Both the position numbers and the translations under genes were made by a program. This document shows, piece by piece, positions 14,605 to 26,700 of a DNA stretch of 64,000 bases; the stretch's first letter is position 1; every line of letters begins with the position of its first letter. The notes under the pieces are model-generated. The model was not told the DNA's origin. It did no database searches and saw nothing but the letters and a program-made list of their open reading frames with translations. This DNA comes from Lineus longissimus (taxonomy: Eukaryota; Nemertea; Pilidiophora; Heteronemertea; Lineidae), in assembly GCF_910592395.1 (NCBI RefSeq), contig NC_088309.1, positions 17,426,599-17,490,598 of the forward strand. Direction: 5' to 3'.

Positions 14605-14776
14605 CTTTTTCATCTTTCACACCTGATGAGTGCGAGTGTGAGGACAGTGAATTTGACAAGGCCAACAGACCAGCAGCTGAACTAGGAGGCATTGGTGGCT
14701 GGAGTCCGGCTGGATGAGGCGTCATCGGGATGGGCGGGGCGTGGGCGTGTGGTAAATGCTGGGCTTGCATCTGTTG
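14605..14776 (-). CDS. gro: Groucho/TLE coding exon 7 (start of GP domain)
   Basis: 172 nt, acceptor TTTTCTCTTCTTCAG and donor AAAAAG/GTTAGT, ending in phase 1. It encodes [40 protein letters not shown] and [17 protein letters not shown] plus one base. It is the glycine/proline-rich segment of the family, linked to histone-deacetylase recruitment. An open frame continues upstream of the acceptor, but that part is intron. Confidence 0.96.
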
Positions 14777-17700
14777 CTGAAGAAGAGAAAACGCATCAAA
14801 GTTTATACAAACACCGAGGGTAGAGGAGAAAGGAGACGAACACAACAGTTCTAACAAAACACATACACTGTATACTCTTGCTGAGAATTAGGCAGGCCTT
14901 CCAACTTACCGAGCAGCCTGAACTTGATCAGGCCTGGCAGAGGCCTTGGAAAATTGTGCATCAAAAGCACAGAACAGCCAAAATGTGCAGTCATTGGTAA
15001 ATTTACAAAATAACCTGTGTCCATGTGGTAAATTGGACTAAATTTTTGGTAATTCACATACCAGTTCATGCATACTTTTCAATTCACAGGACAAACCATC
15101 AGCGCATTTTTCAAAAACTTTCTCTAAAACTGATGCAAACCATGTTTGAAGAACGTTATGATCAGAAGAACACGTTATTTGTTTGAAGACGCCTCCAACA
15201 ACACAATTTTTCCAATATTTCTGAAAAACTTCCTCCTTTCCCATCAGGACAGGCCAGCTTGGCAAGTTGGAAAGCCTGCCTGATTCTCAGCAATCTGTGA
15301 AACTGATTCTCTTGTATTGGGGAGAAGGTTGATTTAAACCGAACCACTCTGCCGCTCGTGTTTACTGTGCATTTCAATTACTGGAGACAATACCCTAACT
15401 AAATATTGACACAGTGTATATTAGCCCAGTAGGTAAATGGGCACTGAATGGAAATCCATAACCTAACAATAACACATGTATTGTTTCACTTTTATTATAC
15501 AGACATGATGAATATTTAATATGTAAATACAATAAATATATGCCAACATAAGAACTGTAACCCAGCACCAACTCTGCATTAATAATTTAACTCATTACCT
15601 GACTGGGAATAAAATATTTTTATTGGATGTGATGCCGATGAACGGGTCAAAATATTGTTAACTCGGATGAATGGGTCGCAATATTTTCATAAGTGGTGAA
15701 TTGGGTCGATTTAATTTGCATGGAGAATGAGCTTAGCTAGTTCATATTTGCATAAACGGCACTGCTGATTTGTTTTGTCAATTGGTTGTAGGGACATTCA
15801 GCCAATTTACTGTTTTCACCCCGGGTAGTACGGAGCAGACAAATCACAAATAAAGTATGAATTTCAGATTTGATAGATTTTGAACTTTGCTTTCTCACAG
15901 CCAGCACACCAGTAGACCTGATTATAAATCAGTCCCAGGAGGGGGGGGGGCGCAGCTTTAAGATGGTAATATACCAATACATGTCATTGCGAAACAGTGT
16001 CCCCAGTTGGGAAGGTCTGTTATAAAGAAATGAAATGGCCGACCTATGGGGTCAGCCATAGTTGATTTATGGGGTCAGCCATAGTTGATTTTGATGTTAC
16101 CTCACTACTGGGAACAATGCACCATGATGTCACGTTACATTCAACAGAGGCACCCCACAAGTCAGCCATTTTATTTCCCCATAACAGCTGAAAGCTCTAC
16201 CACTCTAGGGGCACTGATTTGGAGAGTAATGTTTTCAAGGCAGGTTGCAGTCGCCATAATGACTGATTTTGCAGTCAGGGGCAGGCAACGTTTAGAGATG
16301 GAGCTGACACTAAACTGGGTAAATTTGGAATCAGTTTCGAAAAAAATGGCCAATACCACTTCCTAGAGCCCCTTCCGTGCGGCTGGCAAACATGATCTCC
16401 CAACCTGACCTCCCCCTTCCTGCAGTACGTGCATCATGCTCAATAGATGGCACCACTGTAGCTGAATTCCTCAGGGTTATGCGTAACTTGTGTAGTTTTC
16501 CCCCATAAACTTGTTTTGGTCAGAAGAACTGGAAATTAATTCCGCATGGAAAGGGCTGAGACTTCATACAAAGTGATAGATATTTACAAAAGAATAATAA
16601 TCAGCGACAAACAATAAGAGATGTTGAAAATAAAATATTCAGGATGAGTAAACAACCGCTATCAGAACATGAGTCAATAACATCATATCAAACAGCTACC
16701 CTCATCCAACTATTGACATTATGAAACGTTATCAACTCCCTATTTATTCCGCTGTGAAACTGTTTGATTATTTTTCATTTCGGTTCATACCTAAGTAAAC
16801 CATGCGCCTGAGCAAACAAGCCATTGTCAACGACAATTCTAAACCAAGCAAACCTATCTATTTTATTTACTCTGAGACTATGTACTTTTTGTTGTCTCTC
16901 CCTGGGCAAATGTTTGCAATATTACATCCATATTATTATCATATCGGAATAATATCGTAAAGACAAGGCTCTATGTCAGGTCTGTGCAAAACGTGACAGA
17001 AAACATGGCCAAGGGAAACGACAGACTACAGTACTGGCCTGAAGTAACATCCGGTGCCATGCACAACACTGCAATCTTCAATCGGGTATCTATAGTTGCG
17101 TTTAGGTCCTAAATATAGCAGGTTTAAACCATCCTCAAGCGGGAATCCATTTATACACCACTGTGTTATTGTATAGTAATCAAGCGCACAAAACTGACAT
17201 TACTTCTGAACAGTACTGTAAATATCTGTCGAAGAAATAGACAAGGGAATGTGTCTTGAGACACGTGCCGTGGTCACACTGGGGTTTTAACACGAATTGA
17301 ATTCGAATTAAAACGTTGATACGTATTGGGGCGTCACACTCAATTCGGTTCATACCGATCTCAATCCGCTTTAACCAACACGGTTCTTAAACCGAATTGA
17401 ATGCGAATCAGCTAATCCGAATCAACGAAACCGTATTGAGATTTCAAGTGTGACGCGCTTGATACGAATTAAGGTTTTCGATCGCACTGCGCATGCGCCC
17501 GGCGCATGGAAAGTGACCTTTGACCGCGGGAACTAGTGCTCCGAACTAGTTAACTGATGTATTTAAATGATCTCATTAACTCAAATCGTTTTTCGTTATG
17601 CCATAGAATAGGGAAAAATCAACTCCCTTGCACGTGACTTGCATTTCCATTTCCTGGCAAGGTATGTTGCCGCCGGTTCGTTGGTCAAAGGTACGCTGGT

Positions 17701-20700
17701 CAGCAACATCGTCGCGGCGGGGTTTTCCCCGGTTTTGGCCTCGTTTTCGAGGGCGAGGCCGGGATTCTCCACTAATAGCGACGGTGGTGTTGACTCGCTG
17801 AGGACACTCCTCTTTGACCCGAACTTTGGCAATAGGCATGGCCGGGAGATGGAAATGGTCAAGCACCTTACGCGATTTTAACTTCTTAATAATGACTGTG
17901 TGATACTGTGATATTATATACTTATATGTTTTGTACTCGTAAATTTTATTCTCCCATATGGGAGGTTAATGAATAATAATAATAATAATAATAGATGGCG
18001 CGTCGTTAGTATGCATTGAGTGTGGCGCGTTTTAAACCAATTTGAATGGGTATTCGGGCCAGTGTGACGCGACCGTTCTGAAACTGGATTAATCAATTCG
18101 TATTCCGGAGAGCGCTCTACGGAATTCGGTTTCAATTCGCATCCAGTGTGAACACACCAACGAATTCCCATTTATTACAAATTCAAATCCTATTCCCACT
18201 TAACCACTTGAATACCATACTGTATACATAACCAAGTTACCAAGGCAACATATTGGCGGATAATCAATTTGGAGACAATTTGGTTAAAAGCATGTGATAA
18301 TAGCCCATAAAGCCCCCTCTAGTCTCTCGAGACTAATTCAAACACCCCATAAAATAAATAGCACCAATGAGTAGACGAGTCTACTTTATAACCGAGTCAT
18401 GACTAGACCCTGCACGACATTGCCAAGTAATTTCCAGTAATTTCATAGTAATGCCATGATAATCTCCATCACCAGCAGCATCATACAGATGATACTCCTC
18501 ACAAAGGAGCCTGAACTACGCTTACTCTTGCATTTCTTTGTTTATTCTCCGTTCGCCCTCCCCTCACAACAAACATAGAGATTGGAAGCTGGAATTACTG
18601 TACTGAGACACCATTTGCCAGGATTGGAATTCCACCGGTATTACAGATAGCCATGTCTTTTAACAATGGGTCTACTGAAATACCCTTGGGAGAACATTGG
18701 GATAACATTACTGGATATCATATTAATGTTAGTACTGGCATATATACCCTTGGAACACCGCTGAGATAACTTTACCAAAAGTTTGAAACCCCTGGAAGAC
18801 CACTGGGAAACCAATTTATGATTTTTTATGATAGAAATACCATTGGGACTACCCTTTAGGAAAACTTTTGATACCTGCAATAACATGTGGGGCAGCACTG
18901 GGAAAACATGTACATGAACTGAATCTGATAAGAAATGGCGTGATACTACTGGAATTCCCTTGGTACCCTATTTGGAGACCATGGCTGCCCAGTGGTCTTG
19001 AGATGATGTCCACAAACGTCCCTCTCAGATGCTATCGCCACTTTGCCCCACTTCTTCCCCATTATGCCAATTAGCGTTAAAAACTACTGCAATTTAAACT
19101 ATTTCCAATACCTATCCTTTTTTACCGTTTTTTAATGGCAAAGAATAACAACTCAACTTTACAACCAGAATATCACATGTCGCATTGAAAAAACACTCTC
19201 GGGTTATTGATGAAGTCTCTTAAAGTTCATGATTTAATTTGTCTACATTCAGTTTTCATTAATATTCATAGTAGCGTTAACCTTTATTCCATTATCAAAA
19301 TCCATTTTACTGTTAGTACACAAAACATACCAGTTGATTATGCCACAAGCCATGATCCCCATAAATGCATTCACAAAGCGAAACAATGACTATTATCTAC
19401 AAAACCTATAAATAGGAAAAAATATCTGGGTGCAATTTAAATTTATAAAGTGGGGAGAAAGAGACGAGACAAAACTGCCATCAAATCTAACACGATGGTA
19501 CAGTCCAAGTCACAACTGACATCCTTTCTGCTTCGTGTCAGTTGCACACAATGTACACACTAATTGCTCTTTTTTGCAAAAATTGCATGTATATTATATG
19601 CCACTTACGTGCACAGTGACACGATTTAAGGGATGTCAATTGTGATCTGGACTGCATCACATACGATACCGCTGCGGACTGACTGGAAATATTTTATTAT
19701 CACATGAACGATTTCTCATAAATTGCAAAATGCTGACGTTACACAAAAGATCCATTTTGCATTGCAAAGCACCCAGCAAAGCTGTCCGCAATGGTTATCA
19801 CATGATGAGACAAAAAAAACTGGTCTGGTGAAGCAAACCATTTCAAACTGCTTTTTGAGCCTTAAGTCCCTTTAACCCTTTCTCTGCCAATTTCTCATAC
19901 TAAAATCACCCATCCTGACCCGCACTCCGTTATACCACAAATAAAAATTTGGTACAAAGTGGGGAATTGGGAAGCTACCATTTCCATTGTGTTCTAGGCA
20001 ACGAGAGGAGCAGGCTTCCCATGGGTATATTTTACCTCACAAGTGATTTACAAAGCATGTTCAGTACACAGTACTTTTTTCTACTTCAAAAGCAGGTGTT
20101 GGCGTAATTCATTCATGTCACACAAACCAACCCTCACATATGGTAATACGGTATTATCATAACACACAGCATACATGTACTGTCTGTGATGATTGCTGCA
20201 AAAGCTGCCAAAAGCAAGGCCAGCTTAAAAGCGCATGTTACTCCATCCTGTCTCCCATCAGAAATTGGTTATTTCTAATCTAACGTTTTCTACTGTCACT
20301 GCAAGTCATATAAAGGATGATGACCTCTGAGGGTCCCAGCCCTTTGCTGTTGACCAGTCAAGTCAATAACTGGACTTTTATCTATCGATATAGCAAGCGC
20401 CATCTTTCTTTATTTAAACCGCCCATTACCTAGCTCAACACACTGGAAATTCTATTTCTCTCCCTAACACCAAAGCACTCTAGCTAAGAAAAGCACATTT
20501 TTAAAGACAGTATATAAACATGGGGGGCCGAATTTACGAAGGGTGTTTAAGAGTTAGACGCGTGTAAATTCTACATAATCAGTTTCAGGGCCTAATGCGG
20601 TTTTCATGAAGAAACCCTGCAAGGCCCTGACTCTGTCTATTCAGACATTAAACGCTGTTTTAAGCTAAACACCCTTTGTAAATTCGGCCCGGGCTGTTCA

Positions 20701-23700
20701 GGCCTTCAGTCAACCGTTGTTCGATATTTGGAAAGCAAAATAGTCTTTCGTTCATTTCAATTCATTTACCCAAAACTGGTCAAAAACAGATCAAAAACAA
20801 AGGCACTCAGTTGATAGCAGTGCAATTTACAGACAGCTTTCAGTAGCTATAGAAAATTGTGAATTCCTGCATGAATGATGTTGAGTTGACAACCAATATT
20901 TGCAGCCATTTAGAGTTATCATTTTAACATGGTAACAGAGACTTTTTAGCACTATGGGCCGGCAACATGCAAACCCAACACCCTCCCCAGGCTTCCACAA
21001 ATGGTGCTTGATACACTGCAGGAAGGTTTTTATAGAATGTAAGTCCGTCACCCCTTCAAACGTCACATAAGGTATTTTTGACAGAGTAGGAGCACAGCAC
21101 TTGGAACCACAAACTGCAGATTATTAGGGTTTTAAACCAAAAAGTATTGAAGAGTTCGTCATTTGGTAGAACATACTGCACACATAGAAAACGCTAATAG
21201 AGAAATCCAATCAAGTTTAACATTCTCGAACAAATGAAGCCAAATACAGTATCTTTTTTGGTTTACTACAACGTCCCTTTTTCAGGTACAAGCTTGGCAA
21301 CCTACTGCAGCCAATTGTATGACGGACTTAATCTTTATGGGTCCACTGGCGACACCACTGGTTACATTTTGAGGCTATGAAGCGCACGAGCCTGGATCTA
21401 CACCAGCCTCATTTGGTACGCGTCTACTGCACCAGAATGTTCTATCGCGAAAAAATAAACTCTTCAACGCTTGAGCTGCGAATAAAATAACTCACCGCTA
21501 TCTGTGGTCAGGAACCACATCCAGCAAGAAGTGCAAAAATGAGAAAAAAATTACAAGCATTAGCAAAGAACCACTGTAAGACAGGGCAAGCAAATCTGTC
21601 ATTCTATGGCCTCTTGATACACACATCCTTTTTCTGATGTAATTAATAGCTAATAGATATGGACAAAGGGAAGTGGAACAAGAACAAGGGACTTAGCCAT
21701 CTCGTGAGAGGCTATTCCACTATTTTACGCTGCTAGGCTGCTTGGTCCTGAAAAGCTGTAATATCAGGGATGGGAAAAAAACAGCATCCCTCATATAATT
21801 TGATGATTAGAGGCTGTTGCACCAACACTCTTTCCATTTGGCAGCTTCTGAAAAATTACTTTCACATTGGACATTCTCCACTCAATTTCTGGCCAGTTTT
21901 TATCTTCATTTTTTTAAACATCGATCACAAGATGATAAGCATATCTTTGAAATTCACACTAAATCGTTAAATTACAAGTGTAAATCGATTAGTCTTTTTT
22001 TTTCCTCCAGCGACTTCTAGTGGTTAGCACTTCCAAGGACCAATAACCCAAATAACTTGAGAACCAATGCCCCATTTTGTAAACTTTGGTCAGTATTTTT
22101 CAATAAGGAGTAGCGCTATTGAAACCAGAAGAATCATCTGCTGCGCAGAAAGTATCACACTGGCCAAAACTGATTTGGTCAACTCAATCTCTTCGCCGCA
22201 TATTTCGGAATACAAAGGACGATCGGCGAAGGAATCGCACAGGTCACCCGAGACTTACAACGAGCTTGGCCACTCATTTTCTTATCAAAGATGGCCGATC
22301 ACATTGTGGCCAACATTACTACAATCGAAACAGCCGCCACAGAGAGAAGCCAAGACTCAAAGTGGATCTGCTAGCTTAATAGCTTTTTCCTCATTTTTGA
22401 CGCAACGACACACGGAAAAATCAATCACAATGTCAACCAGAAGAAGCTTTGAAAGTGCAGAAATCACATTGTGAGCTTTAGCCAAATCCGACTGGCAAGT
22501 CTACACAAGACGAGAAACCACCAAAAACACCTTAAAAATCACTTTCTTTGTGGTTTAGTCCTAATCCAACATCAAACAATAAGAGACTTTTCCCCGAATC
22601 ATCGCTTTTATCATGCATGCAATACAAAGGAATTAGCTTCATCTTTGTGTGTGGAAAAGATCCATCATTGATTTGGGACTTAATCAGTGCAACGTGAAAC
22701 AGCAAGCGCTGAATCTTTTGGTGTTAACATAAGCCGATCACAGCGGCCTTCAGCTAGGCACATTATTTGTGGCAAAATTGGCCACAGGACATTTCTTGGT
22801 GAATTAAGGAGTTATATCAAAATACCAATCCAAGAAAAAAAACATAAGAAAATGCATATAAACAGTTGGTCAAATATTTAGATATTTTCTGAAACAGCCA
22901 TGTCGGTACACAGGAATTATGTAAGCTTAATATTACAGAGGTTGCACAATGTCCTGACTTTCAGTCGGATTCCATTCCCTAAAACTATTCTCCTTCGTGA
23001 ACTAAGCACAGCCATGAAAATGACTAGACAGCCTTGGTGCTGTGGGCGGCAACCCGCTGGCACCAGTGTAGGAGCATCACATCACTTCAACAGGTCCTCT
23101 TCGTTGGGTGCAACCACCTTTTTGATGTAACAAGTTCTGTGGAGTTCTGAAAGGACTACGAGTTCATCTCATAGCGGGATGGAGAGCGGGATGGAGAGTC
23201 AGAACAACGGGCAACCTCTCTAATATCACGATGGCATGGCACCAAGTAACTCAACCTGCTCCACGAAGGTCTCTTACATGAACAGATAAAGACATCAATA
23301 CATCGATGCACTTAGGGGTAAAAACTATGCACAAGTTGTGCATGCAGCATATACTCTGTGCAACCAGGGCAATTAACCCTACAAGTACAGTGATTCCAGC
23401 AATAACGTCGTGTGGATATTCCCACACATGTCCAGGGGCAACCTTCTGAATCATCAAATTTGTTCAGACAATCACCAATAATGGTGAGTTATGTTTCATT
23501 GGTACACCACCGGTCAGAAGAAACACCAGCACACATGATGCGCACCGCGATTTAAAAGACTCCTAACACAGTTAAATTTTTTGGCAATCAGAAACCATGA
23601 CAGACTAAATTAGGGAATGTGATACAGTTATAGCCTTGGTACAACTATAGTCCCTACAGAGAAGAATACTGCATGTAGTACAGATCAATTGTACACAGAT

Positions 23701-26700
23701 GCTATAATGGTACTGGGGCTATGATTGCATCACTTTACCTTATATTCTCATTTGTCCCAAGCAGTGTAGATGAGCAATGAAAACAAGTTCACGAAATAAA
23801 ACTGATAATTCTTGTCTCTTCTGACCAGTTATGTATGTCTAGCCACAATTACTTGCTTTCCATTCGAAAGAACAACCACTCATAAAAGAATTGAAAATAA
23901 CAAAAGCGAGGCCTTTGGAAATCAATAAAGTGATGAAAATGCAAAACAAGTAAGTTGAACAAGGAATTTACCACACAAAAATCAAGGAAGGTTTGTTGGA
24001 TAAGGATGCAGAGTAGAGGCAATGGGTTAAAATCGGATTCTACTAAAATGAAGGCATTATACTCCGACACATGAAATCTCTAAAGCCGCCCCTGACAAAT
24101 ATTTGACCCTCGTATTGCATGAACGTGCATAAGATTGATGTAAATACATGTCGAGTCATTATTTCATCAAGACCAAGTGTACAGGGTGTCACTGTGCAGG
24201 AAAAGTTGTTTTTTAAAATCATTTCTCAGTGTTGTATATATCTCCAGTCCAGTCAGTGCGTAATGACGCATTTACACTACAGGATCCTATAACGCGATGA
24301 CATCACAAAACTATCCGTTCTACTTCTGTTTTCACACAACAATTAGTGGCATGCATCTGCATTTACTGCAGTATGATATCATCAGACCAAAACTACGCCC
24401 TCTAGAAGTGGTTAAAGAGTGCAAGATGAGTGGCATGTTCTCAACCCGCAGAGGACACAACAGAAAAGTTACTCTGAAGTCAGTCAGTAAAGAAATCTCA
24501 AAGCAAGAACCCAAATATATAGCAGTTTGGAAGAGAAAATAAACTATGACGGTTAGGGAATAAATAAGTAAGGCACAGACTAAGTCCATTCCATCCGTCA
24601 TTTTCAAGAAGTTGGTCATGATGTCTTCCGACGGAACAGACAAGAAGACGCCCAAGACCAGATTCTGACAGTGGATGAAATGAACTAGGCCCTTATACCA
24701 GCTGGAAGAGGGAGCTAACTATAAATCTAGACTAAAGCTAAAGCAGAAGTTCAAGCAATAATCCCTGTCCCGAAGGAGTGGTTGTTAGAATACTGGAATG
24801 ACTGTCAAGCAGGCAGAGTGTTTCAGCTTGGAGGTGTTTCAATTTTCTTTTGAGGGCGTTTTGAAAAGTTCCCAGCAGCCTGCACTTGGAGACACCAAGA
24901 TTAGTTTTCTCTAATTGGTGACTGCACTTATTATTCCGATGGGGTAGGGTAGTCTAACCCTTTATCCCCCGCCCTTCATTTCCAGCTAAAACACTACAGG
25001 TTGCATGGGTTAATGTTCGGATTGTTTCTTACTGGAATCACTTACCAACACATAGGCCTGAAAGCTCTCTCTGCTGTCTTTCTGCAAGAGAAAAGGTGTG
25101 CAATTATAGCCACAATTCACAAGGACATTTACTGAGGCAAGAAGACAATAAGGCGAGATACAGTTTGATTTCAAGGAAGTTGGGGCATTGGAGTTTTACA
25201 TTATTTGTCCTGAAATATCGATTTTGATTAGTATTATAGTACAGTTGATGAGTATATTAAAATGGTGAATCACCCAGCACGCTCACCAAAACCTGGTTAC
25301 ATCCCTAGTTGGGCAATATGAAGGCCACCCTAGAACTCAAATATCTAAGTTTGTTGTCAATTTCCATCGGTGACAACAAGATAATCTTCAGCAAATGCAA
25401 ACAATGATGCCCGAAATATAATCCCAATATACAGTACGGGTCCGCCAAAACGTTAAGTCATGACACATTTCACGTCGATCGATCAAACCCAGCCTTGACA
25501 ATATACGCCAGCCTATTACAGTCACCCACATCAAAAGACCATCGCTGTCTGCAACCATACACCCGATTCACTTTTATAGCCAACGCGAACCAATCACGGG
25601 AGAGGTCACATGACCACACTCGATGGGCGGAAGCACTTAGACACGAGTATTTAAATCAAGACTGCAGGAGATATTGATTGAGTATTGGCCATCTCATCAA
25701 CACCTCAATTTATATCAGCTTAGAGGCCATAGCCACGATGTGCACTATTTCATATCCGTGGCAGCGGGCTTTGATCCCGTTCTTAGCCACGACCATAATT
25801 AGTATTGACATCCCAAGAGCAAGGTTCAGTATCTATTATATTCAGCTCTTCAGTATCTGTATTCAGCAGTTCAGTATCTGTATTCAGCAGTTCAGTATCT
25901 GTATTCAGCAGTTCAGTATCTGTATTCAACTCTTCAGTATCTGTATTCAGCTCTTCAGTATCTGCATTCAGCTCTTCAGTATCTGCATTCAGCTCTTCAG
26001 TATCTGCATTCAGCTCTTCAGTATCTGTATTCAGCACATCAGTATCTGTATTCAGCTCTTCAATATCTGTATTCGGCTCTTCAGTATCAGTATTCAGCAG
26101 TTCAGTATCTGTATTCAGCAGTTCAGTATCTGTATTCAGTTGTTCTGTATCTGTTTTCAACAGATCCTTTGGGACTGAACAACAGATCCTTTGGCACAGA
26201 ATAAACCATCAGTGTATGGGGTATCTGAGAGTATCCTCAGAATTCAATCCATATACCAGGACCACAACTGTGTAGCCGGTAACAATATTGATTGTTTTTT
26301 TTCAAAATAAGGATTCTATAACTGAGCAAAATTGACACGGAAAGGCACCCATAACAGACCCAATGGGCACCAATAACAGAACCAGTGCTGCCTTCTACAG
26401 GTAAATTGGGACCAAGCACACTGCATAATAGGTGTGGCCAGAATTTGATCCCAGCCAGGTTTGATATTCCACAAGCACTCTTCAACTTGTGTTGCGGTTC
26501 TATGTCTGACGCAAATTGACACGAAGGAAAATTTGTCACACCAACATTGGTGTCATACGAGTCATTTCTGCACACCACTCCGTGTCAGAGGCACCAAGAG
26601 GCAACGTCAAAGCCAATACTGACGTTCATCTGTACTATGGGAGGATGATCCTCTTTATAAAACTGATCTTCTCCACTTCCGAGTAAAACCACCACCAAGC

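Noticed and set aside
19872-19890. TTAACCCTTTCTCTGCC, and similarly TTAATCCTTTGCACTGTC at 56271, resembling piggyBac left ends
   Set aside because: No matching inverted right end with a second TTAA was found nearby for either.
22067-22474. 135-codon plus-strand ORF
   Set aside because: Composition is not protein-like and there is no homology I can recall.
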